Positions 47,483 to 60,789 of a stretch of DNA of 64,000 nucleotides are shown here, in pieces (position 1 is the first letter of the stretch; each line of letters opens with the position of its first letter). This DNA comes from Physcomitrium patens (lineage: Eukaryota; Streptophyta; Bryopsida; Funariales; Funariaceae): assembly GCF_000002425.4 (NCBI RefSeq), contig NC_037272.1, positions 377,621-441,620 on the forward strand. The letters are read 5' to 3'. Below the pieces are notes generated by a model that saw only the letters and a program-made list of their open reading frames with translations, did no database searches and was not told where the DNA came from. Made by a program: the position numbers and the translations under genes.

Positions 47483-48747
47483 AGTGAACATGTTGCAAGC
47501 CAGTTCCGCCAGGTGTGTATGCGGAGGTGCGCAGTGTAAACCCATCTTTTTAAATCGAGAAATACTTACAACAAGTGCTGATACGTAGACAAGAAGAATC
47601 TCGTCTTCTTCACTCTACAGGAAATGTACACTTGGACATAGTCACCGAATTGAACGCACTGGTAAAGCCGAACGGAATCATCGCGACTGAACCCAACGCG
47701 TGAAGTATACCAGACGAGAGGCTTACAAGCAAGTTTGGGTGGCGCCTTGAGTTACCACAGAAGCGTCAGTGGCAGAGGAACCATGACGCCATGACACACA
47801 CTGCCTTTACTGGTAATGCTAATTGTTTCTGTTTGAAGGAGCTCCCACTCATGGTTGCAACATAGTCTTGGACGCACGCACAATCATTTTGGATTGAATA
47901 GTCTTGGGATGCCCATGAAAGATGCAGTCAGTTGCTTCTATGTAAGATATATAATGCGTGAATTAGTCTTTGGAGTGAATGACCACACTTGCCCACTTTG
48001 ATTGATGATGGTAAAGTGGCAGTACTTGGTTAAGCTAAGATTGCCACTTGTGCAAATGATTGACCACTTGATAACATGCATGCATTGTGTAACCTTTGTA
48101 TGTTCATGTCAAGTTATTTATGTTTAGATAAATAACATTTTTTTTCTTTTTTTTGCCATTGTCTACGTCAAGCATGGAAGATAATATTTTCTTTATGTTT
48201 AGATAGAGAAGACGATGAAGTAATGAGCTCCATATTTCTTGATTATTGGAATTGTTATTTTTCTTAATTTTTTAATATATGATTATTATCAACATCTAGA
48301 AATGATATGTATACAATAGTTTTATAAGCATACATAGTAAGAGCAAAATAGATGATAATGTACAAAATATAATACATAAAAAAGGTTTATAATACAAAAA
48401 AATAGAGAGTAGAAATCATATAATATTAAATCAATTTCATAGTATATTTTGTCAATTGCTTTGTAAAAAATATATATTTTATACAAAGTTTATGTGTAAC
48501 TTATTATATGTTCTCAATAGATGCTTGTTTTAAGTTTAGAACCATATATATTGTGTATTGCACCTTAAAATATGTTATCAGATAATTAATTATTGTTGAG
48601 TAAAAATATTACATTTACTATATACATAAATATAAATATAATACATGTGGTTCCCTTCTTAATTCCAATTAATTGATCAATGTTTTATTTTTTGTTGTAA
48701 AGCCATTGCAACTATAAGTTTAATATAGAATTTTATTTTTATATATA

Positions 48748-48787
<40 letters not shown>

Positions 48788-51700
48788 TTCAAATTTCTTA
48801 TCTATAAGACCAAATGTTTTTACCAATATATATTTGCATTTGATCCATATAACTCCTAAAGTTAGTTTACATTTTTTGCAATATTTTAACTACTATCATT
48901 ATTAAATATTAATATGTATTTAAATTCTTAGGTTTTGTTTTAGAATTATATTTACATCTTTGAATATTGAAATGGATATTTCTAAGAATACTTAAATTTA
49001 TAAAGACGATAGTAGAATAAATAATTATTATTTAAGAACTAATGAATCTTTTTTGAATTATTTAGCAAAGCATGTGAAGTATAAGAAAAAAGTAATATAG
49101 ACACATGTAGAAAGTGAAAATTAAAAAGAAAAAAAAAAGAAAAAAAGAAAAAAAGAAACCACAAAATTTGTATCATCTATTGCATATTATGAATTAATAA
49201 TAATAAAGAAAAGGATGCATATATGACTTATCTAACATAAGCAATAATTAACAATCGTATTGTGGACTTAGATAAATTATCTTATTTCAAATAGCTTAGA
49301 AATCCTCTTATTATTTTTGGAATGTAATCTTAATTCCCTATACCTTGAAAATCTATATCTTTTTAAGATGTTTTTTTAAATTACATATAATTTAGGAATA
49401 TATTTTATCAATTAGACGTTGATTTCATACGTAATTAAATATAATTTATAATACTTAAGTAAAAATAAAACAAAAAAATAAATTATATTAATATTATAGA
49501 ATCAATATAAATCAATAATACAAACAATGTTTGATATGCATTAGAAGAAAGTTAAATAGATACTTGTGTGTATATATGTGTATTTGGATGGGGTTAGTGT
49601 GTTATTTTTTTATTTTATTTTTTTAAAATATATATATCTATTTACCCATTCCTTTTCTAAAGTTTTGTATTAAGTGTAGTTTTTATTTTTATTTTGTCAA
49701 CTTCTCCAACAGAATAGAATAGGAGTAAGCATCTTACTTCTTATATTGCATGATGCATTGTATTTAATCCAAATCTAGAAGAGTATAATTTCTTATATTA
49801 GACATACAATACTATTATATACTATGCTTAAGAAATTTTAGATAGACATGTATTAGAAAAGATTTTTCTTCAAAATTTGTAGGATAAGAACTTCTAAGAT
49901 TGATTAGAATAAGTCAAATAGAGAATTCATGTATGCATAATGTTTTGAAGTTCATTGGTGCAAATAGGTGGTTCTCTTAGAATGAGGAAAAAACTTCCAT
50001 GCACATTTTACATACATATACATAATAATAAATATAAAATAATAAAAAATCCATATATTTTTATTTTTTTATAATTTATTTATTTATTAAAGTATAAAAT
50101 ATAAATAAATATAATTTTTAAAAAATAAAAATAAAATAAAAATATATTATTCTATAACCATATATATAGGCATACATCAAAACCTATCTGAAATTATATG
50201 CATAGCACCAAAGTTTTTGTATGATTTTAGGATGGGAATGATATAAGGCAAGGTCAATAAGTTAATATTACTTACAAACTTAGGGTGCATATTTATGAAA
50301 CTCTTTGATAAGACTTAGGATTAGCTTTTGAATTCTCTCTAATAGGCATATCTTGCTTCTACACCAAGATTATTTTATTTTATTTTATTATCACATTCTT
50401 TGCTGCCACATAGCACCAATAAAAGAGGAAAAGCATTCAACCATAACATACAATATTTTTTTAAAATTTTGCAAGCATTTTGAAAAGAATCCTCACTTTA
50501 AGTTACACAAATTAAAGAAATTGCTCTAATATACACACATTTTATCCATAGACCTGTCAACTATCTCAAAGATGTTGAAGAAATTTGCAAAGTTGCTCAA
50601 CACTACATTAGATACCCACTAAGCTGCCAAATGCGAATAAAAAATAAAATACATGTTAATAGAGGGGACACTTGTAGACTAATTTAATGCAAATGAAGAG
50701 CATGTCAATTCCATCAAAGATCTAATTTGCAAGAGTGTAACACGCATTATAGACCAATTCTATATAGAACATGATCTATTCCACTTTTCTAATAGATGAC
50801 TTATAACTTTCAAAACTTGACATGACATCAAATCCTTTCACAATTTTGAAGAGAGTTTTTTGGTTGGCATTGTGGCTCTTATTAATGCATTGCCTATTCT
50901 TTTTAATATCCTTAATAAATTTGAATAGGAAAATATCTAGAATATAGATGAAATTGGTCATTTTTATCATATATAAGTAAACATTTGCACGAGTTGCATT
51001 TAAGGAATGATGAATATTATAGTGAGATTGGTAGATTGATAAATATTCTAAAGCAAACAAAGATTTTTTTGGCCACAATATAACTTAAAAGACACAAGTA
51101 TAATAAAGAGCACATTACCATTGCAATTTGCACCAATGGTGATGTCACTCAGAAGATATAAATGTGGTTCATTAGCAAATATGTCAATCTTTGTTGCTTC
51201 ACGCACCTTAAACTCTACAATCTCATTTGCAAATAATGCAATAGTTTTTACACGTGAAATGAAAAATTCTTGACTACACAATTATTAAGACTGTAATATT
51301 TGAAAACTTTTATACAAATAAAGAAATCAACCAATAAAAATATATTAAACTCTTGTTGCAATTTAAGCCAGAGATCAATTTGGATCAAGACAATAATCTT
51401 ACACTTTCCAATTTAATTTACTACAATATATACACAAATTCTTCTATTGGTATATACCATTAACAAAAAAAAAAACTTGAATTCTTTGGTTACTTGATTT
51501 AAAAGTCATCTCAAAGTTTGAATTAAAAAAATATAAATTACAGGTCATCTCAAATACAAAAATATATATTACATGTCATTTCAAATACAAAAAAAATATA
51601 AATTACATGTCATCTCAAATTTTGAATGGAAAAAATTAAATACAGATAAAATATGATCATGACATTATATGAGTGCACTAAGATTAGGAGGATACCTTTT

Positions 51701-53035
51701 TTCTGTGTTTTATCAACTCTGCACTCCACTGCACTTCCGAAGACACAGGAGAGAAAGTGTAGTGGTGGACGGACGAACGGACGAGAAACGGCGGACTGGG
51801 GACGAGGGGGGGGGGGGGGGGGGGGTTTGTCCGCGGGCTTCGTCTGCCTGGTCTCGGTTTCTTCAGACTTCGGTTTGGTTTGGCATGGTATGGTATGGTA
51901 TGGTTTCTCATGACTGTGGACCAAATCCCAGGCCATGCCTTCTTCAAACCCTAGCCAAACCTCTCGCCATCGCCATCTCCCCGTTGTAGCTCTCTGCATC
52001 GCCCCCGCCAGCATCCCGTTGCTGATGTGCTTGTACTTGCGCACTTCCATGGCCGCGGTTCAAGCTATTTTTTCCAGAGTAAATTGCACGTCGTTCGCCA
52101 ATACCACCAGTCCCATCCAGTGCATCCATTCGCCCCCGCCAGGTACGTCACTCGCAATTGCCACATCTTCGCATGCGTTCCAGGGCTGTGAGCTAAAGCT
52201 TTCAGTGTAGCTATGCTGGGATGGCGATGGACATCGCGGTTCCAGCTCCTGATCGCCAATTTGGGATCCGATTAACGAACGACACGCTGATCAAAGTCCA
52301 GCCTGAATGACTGTTCACAATGCGTGGGGTTTCATCGTACTTGTATTATCACTGCAAAATCCCACTTGGAAACACTGTAGGAGAGTATGTTAGTATCTCA
52401 GCTTGTACTCTAGACCACAGAGATTTCTTCCTCACAGCATGTACCCGCTCCTGGCGATGGTCATCCAGTTGTTATGGATGATGATTACGCCCTCGCAGGT
52501 TTTTAAATAGTGGCGCTCCTATGCTGTATAGTATGGTTTCAAGTCCGAGAGATGGGCTGGCGACATTCATGCTAGCCACAGATAAATTGGCTGCGTCATA
52601 TTTGAATTAGGAAATGCTGTAGTGCTCTGGCATGTATGGCAACAGAAGGCTCCTTAATCCTCCACTGTATGAGGGGTGAGCAAAAGGATAGTTCGTTCCA
52701 CTTCCCCTGTTAAGCGCCCTCGCTTCTGTGCAGGTAACCTAATCCGGTGTTGAGAGGGCGCCCAAGTGCTGTGTACATAATTCATTTCTGGAGAATGGAA
52801 GGCGATATTGAATGGTTTTCTGCACACCCTAGATAGCAGGCAATGGTTGAGGCACGGCCCATAGCAAGCGTGACAGATACAGCAATTATAACATCTACTG
52901 CATGCCTGATCTGGTGGAGTTAGATGATGCATGGTCAGGGAGAGGACTTGGAGCACGTGACAATATTTTGAGGATCGAGCTGAAGGGGATGAGCTAGCGA
53001 AGTCTGTGGCACCGTTGTGGTGCCGTGGCGAAACG

Positions 53036-53244
53036 ATGGCATCCATACAGAGGTTGGATCTTACGAAATTGAGCAGTCCCGATGTAGGTCTGCACAATGC
53101 TGGCGGGGGTTCGCACCGGAACTTCGGTGTAAGTTTAGATAAGTCTCACAGTTTTCGAGATGGTCACGAGGCTCGGGTGACGGGTGGGAACGGGCCATCC
53201 AGCTCCCGCAGGGAGGCTCCGGCTCTGACGAGCGTGCTGTTTCT
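53036..53244 (+). pseudogene. 5' fragment of the large gene, cut at the inverted-repeat edge
   Basis: The duplicated first coding exon starts at the ATG at 53036 and keeps 209 nt (69 codons) before identity ends at 53244. Beyond that the frame reads two more codons and stops at 53249-53251. The leader and promoter are duplicated too (51690-52142 mirrors the leader exon). If transcribed it would yield a short product lacking every conserved block except the N-terminal SLDKSHSFRD motif. Confidence 0.9.
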
Positions 53245-53830
53245 AAATTAAATTTTATTCTTTTATAATAAGAAATTTTTTGACTCTTTATTTTTGTTTT
53301 GATAGATTTTATTGATGAAAAACTTTGATCTTCTTTGCTTTATTTATAAGATTTTTGGCTTGCTCACATATGTACTTATTAGTATCATATTTATACCAAT
53401 GAATAAGATTTTTTAGCCTAAGTTGGTGCTGCCTTAAGTCTAAAACTTATTCCATTTAAAATTCTTGATTATTATCTTTTATAAGTCAAAATAGTATTTA
53501 TCTTTTTCTTAGGATATTCATTGTCTTATATGGCTTAAGGAAAGACATATAGAACATAAGATGGATTTTCTTAGACTCCAATAGGTGTAATCAAAATGCC
53601 ACTAGATTGATTGGTTCACAAATAAGAAATAATTGAAGTCTATAGTAATCAAATTTGCCACAAGGGCAACTATTCTTGATATTACAACAAAGTAATTATA
53701 CATTATTTCTAACATAGAATCAAGGTAGTTTCTTACAATAGGCATATGCATTAATCTTATGTCATTCTTGGGCTTCTTTTAATTATACCTTCATAGTTGC
53801 ATTTAGCTCAAATATTTTTTGTTCTAAATC
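53245..53830 (-). mobile_element. Chromovirus 3' pol fragment (integrase end and chromodomain)
   Basis: On the minus strand the region reads, with stops, through an integrase C-terminal block (IHLMFYMSFLKPYK near 53525-53580) into a chromodomain (LIHWYKYDTN near 53385-53420), matching 7090-7560 and 59730-60200 in order. It is cut at 53245 exactly where the inverted repeat ends; its 3' LTR is missing. The other end fades near 53830. Confidence 0.75.
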
Positions 53831-54416
53831 TTCTATTTTATGATTATTAATTTAAAAAAAAAATTTAAAAAAATTTATAATTAATAGAAATAATTAGAAA
53901 AAAAATAAAAATAAAAATAAAAATAAATTAAAGAATTTACTACATTATTGTAAAAATAAAAAACTTTTTCAATGGCAAAAAATAGTAATCAAATAGTTAT
54001 AGATATTAATAGTTTATATCCAAAGTTAAGTCAAAATAGATTGAAGTGAACATGAAATAGAGCAGTATGGTATTGAAGTAAAGTAATATGGATTGAAGTA
54101 GAAAAACATGGGCCTGTATTGACTTTTGGACTCTTTTGTCCTTCTCTTTTGTTTGGGCTCTCTTCCATTAGATATAGCCAACCATTCTTCTAAGGTTTTT
54201 TTTCATAGAATATTTAGAATCTAGATTTTAGATTTTAAGAACATATTTTCTTTTTTATAAGCTTTTTAGAAAGCTCCTACTTGCTCTAAGAAAAGTTAGT
54301 ATGAAATTGTGGAGTCTTTTTGAATAAAGAAGAATCATTTGCCTTGTTTTTACATAATCCATGGCTTTGTTTGCTCACAAAGTATGTTATAGAAAATTTT
54401 AGGAATTGAAATTTTA

Positions 54417-54451
<35 letters not shown>

Positions 54452-54903
54452 TAAGTAGATTTCTAAAGAACTATTATATGCTCAAATTTAACAAAGTATG
54501 GAGCTATAGCACCTAGTTGGGTTAAGAAAGGTGTCACTTGCCACATATTATCAAGAGCTATTATGTACAATAAATTTGATTGCTTATAAGGTAATATACA
54601 TGATTTTTTTTGATAATAAGCTTTGATGTGCATATAGAATAAATAATTAGCATTTTAATGAGGTATTACATGTTCTATTCTAAGATAGTATGGAGCCATG
54701 ATATTTACTTGAGTCAATGGTGGATCAGTTGCTATGAATTTTATAAGCAATAATTTTGAATAATTTTAGAACATAATAAGTAGTATTTTAGAAAGTAAGA
54801 TTTGATATATATATTTAGAATATATAAATGTATATTTTTAAAAACTTATTACATATTTTATTTCACAATAATATGAAGCAGTGGAGTTCATTTGAATGAA
54901 AGG
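53831..54903. other. Unassigned AT-rich DNA
   Basis: No coding or LTR signal recognised. An (AT)n tract lies at 54420-54450. The last bases (aaagg, 54899-54903) may be the target duplication of the next element. Confidence 0.35.
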
Positions 54904-55452
54904 TATCACGGACATATATATTTACCTCAATAGTTACTTATATGATTAAGTAGAAGTAGATAAATATAAAATAGTTTCATAAAATCTTCTAAAGAAGCTT
55001 CCTAGAAGCTTTATAAATGTGGTTTTGACTTTAGATGTGTTTGTAGGTTAGAAACTTGGCCAAAAAGCTAACCATATATTGGTAGCTTGTGGAACAAGTT
55101 ATCTTCGTATAGTAGCTTGTGGAACAAGTCAACTATGTGGTGCATACATAGATAACTTGCCTTGCAAGATAAGACATGTGGTTAGCAAAGTCAATACATG
55201 TTGGAGGTCCTATAGGACATCACCACATAGATATTAGTTAGATAGTATATATAGAGGCAAGAGTGAAGCCTTCTTTACTCCTGTCAATGCCTTTCTAATT
55301 CTTAATCTTCTTTCAAGACTTTCTAGTGTTCTTGTTTTTGGTAATAGCCATTCTAGTTCAATATAGCACGAACTTTGAGTGATTTTTTAGTCTTTTCGAG
55401 TGACATAAGATTGTCTTGATCTTTGGATTCTTCTTGATTCATGTCCTTGACA
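54904..55452 (+). repeat. 5' LTR of second chromovirus
   Basis: TATCACGGAC to CCTTGACA. TATA box 55246-55253; 11-mer ACTCCTGTCAA at 55277-55287 (one mismatch to the family sequence) at the same 31-nt spacing. A 30-bp tandem duplication around TAGCTTGTGGAACAAGT lies near 55080-55140. Confidence 0.88.
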
Positions 55453-55454
55453 GT

Positions 55455-55465
55455 TTGACAAGAGT
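55455..55465 (+). promoter_or_regulatory. Putative self-priming primer-binding site
   Basis: TTGACAAGAGT, 2 nt after the LTR, is the exact complement of the 3' LTR start 11-mer (61133-61143), with one mismatch to the 5' LTR copy. Confidence 0.7.
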
Positions 55466-55667
55466 GCTAATATATTATTTTTATCTTATTTTAGAAGTGA
55501 GTGGATTATCCCACTTTTATTGCTGTCTTTTGAAGGTTACGGACTATCTACCTTTAAACAAAAAATCTTATTTTTTAACATTGATCTTTTTCTTAAAGAG
55601 AGTGGATTACCTCTCTTTGTAGGATTTATTTTTAGAGGTTATGGATTATCCTCCTCTAATTTAACTT

Positions 55668-56737
55668 TTGAATTTATTTGAGTTGTCTATGGAAGGAAAG
55701 ATTATGGATGCTACTCTCAACGGAAGTGAGAATAGATTTGCAACTATGGCAAATCTTCATGTGCTTGTCACTACTCTAAGAGTAGAAATCTCATGTATTT
55801 CCATCATGAATCATAGAAGTACTATGCCTATGCATATGGAAGAAGTTCAGAGTTTGCGGCAAGAAGTTCTGCAATTGAAAGAAGCAAGTAGATCAACGTC
55901 ACAACCAAATCCAATGAGTTTTGCTTCTATAAGTATGACAGGGACAAGGATTAGTATGCTTGAGAAGTTTGATGGAACAAGATTAAAATTTTGAGGATTT
56001 TTGCAACAAGTCAAGCTTTATCTAAGATTGCAACTTTTCCAATATCTTGATGGATTTACCCAAGTCAGATTCATAGGTGCACTACTATCAAGAAGTGCTC
56101 TCTCTTGGTTTGTATCTTTAGTGGAAAAAGATTCACGACTCCTTTATGATTTGAATTCATTCCTAGAAGTGTTTACAACCACATTCGGAGAAAGTGATCG
56201 AGAACGAGTAGCAGAGACCAAGATTTTATCCTTATGACAAGGATTGCAATCAGCCACTACATATGCTGCCGAATTCCAAAATCTTGCTTGCAACGTGGAC
56301 TGGAACGACAAAGCACTTATCAACCAATTTGATATGGATTGAAGGATAGCATCAAAGATTTATTATTAACAATACCAAAAGTAGAATCTTTAGAATAATT
56401 TATTACTTAAGCCATTGCATACGATAATCATTTATTTGAAAGGCATCAAGAACAAAGATTTAATTAGAGAGGAACAAGTCAAGTAATGGCAACAACTCTC
56501 AAGTTTTTTGAAATATATTCATCAAAATTGAAACCAATGCAAATTGATATGATATGTTTTAAACCTCTCACAAAGCAAAAAAAGACTCGACGTCGCCAAA
56601 AGAGGTTATATTTATATTGTGGAGAAGCTAAGCACACTGCTCAATATTATCCAAAGAAGCATCACAGTTACAAAATAAGGAGCATAATTACCAAAGAAGA
56701 TAATGTGTCAAAAAACGAGTTTCTCCAACTACAATAG
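55668..56737 (+). pseudogene. gag of second chromovirus (degenerate)
   Basis: Frames 55668-55994, 56001-56237 and 56486-56737 are pieces of one gag. The first holds a helical N-terminus and MLEKFDGTRLKF; the second a capsid block (FIGALLSRSALSWFV); the third a basic zinc-knuckle remnant (LYCGEAKHTAQYYPKK) with cysteines replaced by tyrosine. Single stops separate the first two pieces, so the decay is moderate. Confidence 0.75.
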
Positions 56738-56789
56738 GGATCGTGTGGCTAGAATCATGTGCAATACCTAGTAAAGGTCCTATCCTCGC

Positions 56790-59700
56790 CTAAGTCTCCT
56801 CACTTTTTTTTATAATAGAAGTATATTTAGGACCTAATAATCAAAAAGTCTTTGCTTTATTAGATTCAAGAGCCTCAGCATGTTTTATAGACGAAGATTT
56901 TGCCAAAAATCAATTAATACCTTTAGTAAAGAAAATTAAATCTGTACATGTAGAAGTCATAGATGGTCATTTGTTATCTTCTAAAAATGTTACCCATGAA
57001 ACTATTCTTTTAGATATAACAATTAAAGATCATAACAACGTAGTAGTATTTAATGTAATAAAATCTCCCTCTAATCTGGTTATTTTAGGATTATTATGGC
57101 TAAAAAAATATAACCCTCAAATAGATTGAATTTCTTATAACCTTAACTTTCTTGATAGTATAATCTAAGATCATGTTAGCAAAGTAGAATTATGTAAGTC
57201 TAGTACATCTAAACCTTTACTAGTAGGTACAAAAACTTTCATGCATGCTGCAAAAGAAAGATCATCTTTTGCTATATATGCTACACCCATTTCTAATGGT
57301 GAAACAATGTCGAGTGGTATTCCTAAGCAATATCAAGAATTTGAAGATATTTTTGAAAAGAAGAATGTAAATATTCTCTCCAAGCATCAACCTTATGATT
57401 GTTCAATTGATCTGCAAGAAGGATCTCACCTACCATTCAGACCAATCTATAGCTTACTGTAAAATGAATTGGCTGTATTAAAGGAGTACATTGATGAAAA
57501 TTTGGCAAAGAACTTCATATGCCATTCTCAATCTCCAACTGGGGCTCCTATCTTATTTGTGAAGAAGAAAGATGGATCTGTGCCAATGTGTGTGGATTAT
57601 CGAAGATTCAACAAGATCACCATCAAAAATAGGTATCCTTTGCCTTTGATTTCAGGATTTCTTGACCAACTCAATCAAGTAAAGATCTATACCAAAATAG
57701 ATCTACGATGAGCATACAACTTAGTTCGTATCAAAGAAAGAGATGAATAAAAGATTGCTTTTCGAACTAGGTATGGATATTTTGAATATAATATCATGCC
57801 TTTTGGATTCACGAATACACCGTCCACTTTTTAACATCTTGTGAATGATTTTTTTCATGAGTTTTTAGATGATTTCGTTGTTTGTTATTAGATGACATTC
57901 TAATCTACTCTAAGAATATAGAAGAACATGAGCTTCATGTTCGTCACCTATTACAAAAACTTAGAGATGCAAGATTATATGCCAAGTTGAAAAAGTGTGT
58001 ATTCCACACTACTCAAGTTGACTTTTTAGGATACATCATTTCCAACAAAGGCCATATGATGGATCTCAAGAAGGTTCAAACTATCATAGATTGAAAGATT
58101 CCAAAAATAATACGAGATGTGCAATATTTTTTGGGCTTTGCTAATTACTATCGAATCTTCATTAAGAATTTTTCTCAAGTTGTAGCTCTACTTACACGTT
58201 TGACTTGTAAAAACAAACTTGAGTGGAATAAAGAAGTAGAAGCATCATTTGATGCTTTAAAGAAGGAATTTATTTTTGTACCAATCTTATATTGCATTGA
58301 CTTTTCCTTGGCATTTTTTATGGAAACAAACGCATCAGATTTTGCTATAGGTGCCGTGTTGTCACAAATGGAAACAGATGATAAATTCCACCCAATAGCT
58401 TTCCATTCAAGGAAATTTTCAATATTTGAAATTAATTATGAGATCCATGACAAAGAACTCCTTACAATCATGGATTCATTTTAAGAATGGCGTCAGTATC
58501 TAGAAGGCACTTTAAGTCTAGTTACCGTGTATACAGACCATAAGAACCTCAAGTATTTCATGTCAGCATGTATTTTGAATCATCATCAAGCCCATTGGAG
58601 CATGTCTTTATCTAGATTCAATTTCAAGCTCATTTATCGACTCGAAAAATAATAAGGTCTATTGAATGCTCTTTTTAGACGTTCTTATCTTGCACCAAAA
58701 GAAGGAGATACATCTTTTGATTAACAAAGAATAATTCTCTTGAAGCCCAAGTATTTTCATCTTCGAGCTATAAAATCAACATTGACTGTTGATTCAACGT
58801 TTGTGAAGCAAATTCAATCAAATATGTTCTCTGATCCTCTTGTTCATGATATCAAGGATACTTCCTCTAAGTCTCATGATACTTTGAAGTTTAAATTCAA
58901 GAATAATCTATTATATTTTGAAGGATGCTTGTATGTTCTAAAAGGTGAAGCTCAATTACGTGTTCTTCAAGCTCATTATGACTTTCCAGCAGCAAGACAT
59001 TTTAGGTACAATAAAAATTTGGAACTAATATCCAAGGATTTTTGGTGGCCGCAAATGTGGAAGACACTCAAAGATTTTGTATAATTTTATGATCTTTGCT
59101 CAAGATCAAAAACTCCTCGTCATCGACCTTACAGACTTCTTCAGCCGTTACCTATTCTAAAACATCCATGGTCTTCTGTTTCTATGGATTTCATCATGGA
59201 TCTTTCAATCTCAAGTTCTTATGACTCTATATATGTCATAGTAGATCATTTTACCAAGATGACACATTTTGTAACATGTACAAAATCTATCATAAGTGAA
59301 GAAATAACTAAGCTTTTCATTAACAATATCAAACACTATCATGAATTGTCAAAGAATATTATATCGGATAAGGGGACTCAATTTGTATCAAGTCTTTAGA
59401 GAATCCTATTCAAGATCCTAAAGCTAGATATAAAACTTTCTTCAGCTTTTCATCCTCAAATTATTGGACAAATAGAACGAGTAAATCAAGTTCTGGAGTA
59501 GTATTTGATATGTACCATCAACTATCATCAAGATGATTGGACAATTCTTTCACCATTGGCAGAGTTTGTATATAATAATTCAACACATTCTTCCACTCAA
59601 CAAACACCTTTCTTTGCCAATTATGGTTATCATCCATGTCTTGATATTTTTGACTTTTCAAAAGTTAATAATCTTGTGGTGAAAGATTTAGCAAATCGCT

Positions 59701-60200
59701 TATCAAAGCTACATACAACAATGAAGATATAATTAAAGGAAGCTCAAGAATGACAAAAAATCAATACAGATGCCTATTGTAAAGAGCAACCTCAATATAA
59801 TATGGATGGCAAGGTATGGTTACTTCATCGTAATATCAAGACTACTCGTCCTTGTGATAAATTAGATTATCATAGGCTGAGACTTTTTCCTATTTGTGAA
59901 CAAATTAATCTTGTTGCCTATCGATTACATCTACTGTAGTCTATGAAAATCCACCTTGTATTTCACGTGTCTCTTCTGGAGCTATATAAGACAGTGAGTA
60001 TCTTGGAAAGAAGACAAATGCCACCTCATCCTATAGAAGTGGATGATAACCAAGAGTTTGAGATAGAAGAAGTCTTAGATTTAAGGTGGCGCCAAAAAGG
60101 TTGGAATATCTTGTTCATTGGCATAAATATGATATTATTGAACGTACATAGGAGCCATTAAAGAATCTTGTAAATGCAGCAAAGAAAATTGAAGTCTTTC
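56790..60200 (+). pseudogene. pol of second chromovirus: protease, RT, RNase H, integrase, chromodomain
   Basis: Protease has LLDSRASACFIDEDFA near 56857 (DSR for DSG). The segment missing from the element at 2921 is present here (56940-57590). [22 protein letters not shown], then a one-base indel inside the YLDD motif near 57885. RNase H has METNASDFAIGAVLS (first Asp replaced by Asn). The integrase finger has lost one cysteine (FYDLCSRSK) but keeps VSMDF, IISDKGTQF and QIERVNQ. The chromodomain (near 60050-60140) is frameshifted. Stops include 57460, 57709 and 58482. Confidence 0.85.
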
Positions 60201-60789
60201 ATCAATGACATCCATCAAAAATAAGATGAAGAATAGCATACCTTTGCTATAAAAGAAACAAGATCAAAGGAAAATAACATTCAAACTTTTATTTTTTATT
60301 GTAGCTTTTGTGTATTTGTGATGAGATGGAGTACCAACTACCATCAGATTCAACTCAAGAACTGTCATTTGCGGACTTACCAAATGAGACATTGCAATTG
60401 TCACAACCTTCAAGACGACAGAATTGAGATGAAGATCCTCAGGAATGACATATCCTTCCTCAAATAGATGGCGAGATACAATGTGTTTGGTATCACAATT
60501 TTGGAAGAGACTCCCAATGTTTAGTGATTTTATTAGAGGTAAGAACAACTCCTGACAGTGTTCCAAATGTTTTATTTGAAAGAAGTTATGAAGGCCTCAA
60601 AAATGTCCAAATAACAGGGTGGTCTTCTTGCCTTGGTATGGGACACTATAGATGATTGAGAGGACATATCAACCATCTTCAAAGAGAACAAAGATCAGAG
60701 TATGTAGCAAATATAATTCGCCGCATCTTAGACTTCTTCAACATATGAAGATTGCTCCTCGTGGAACTCGTCCCTAAAAGAGGAGGTAA

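Larger units (their letters stand above)
44213..53244 (-). repeat. Right arm of 9032-bp inverted repeat
   Basis: Inverted copy of 21101-30132. Homopolymer and dinucleotide tracts (C20/G20, the AT tract near 48750-48780) keep the same length as in the left arm. It ends at 53244 in the middle of the large gene's first coding exon and abuts a cut gypsy fragment. Confidence 0.97.

Noticed and set aside
53006..53035. GTG-initiated extension of the large gene's first exon
   Set aside because: It uses GTG as start; the ATG 30 nt downstream (53036, mirror 21309) matches the family N-terminus.
21101..53244. Inverted repeat as a giant foldback transposon or MITE
   Set aside because: Arms hold ordinary genes, no target duplication flanks the outer edges, and the outer flanks are a gene exon and a gypsy fragment.
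30133..53470. Reading the gypsy fragment at 53245 straight on into 30133 as proof of the ancestral junction
   Set aside because: The sequence after 30133 does not match the expected continuation of the chromovirus 3' end seen at 7560 or 60260.
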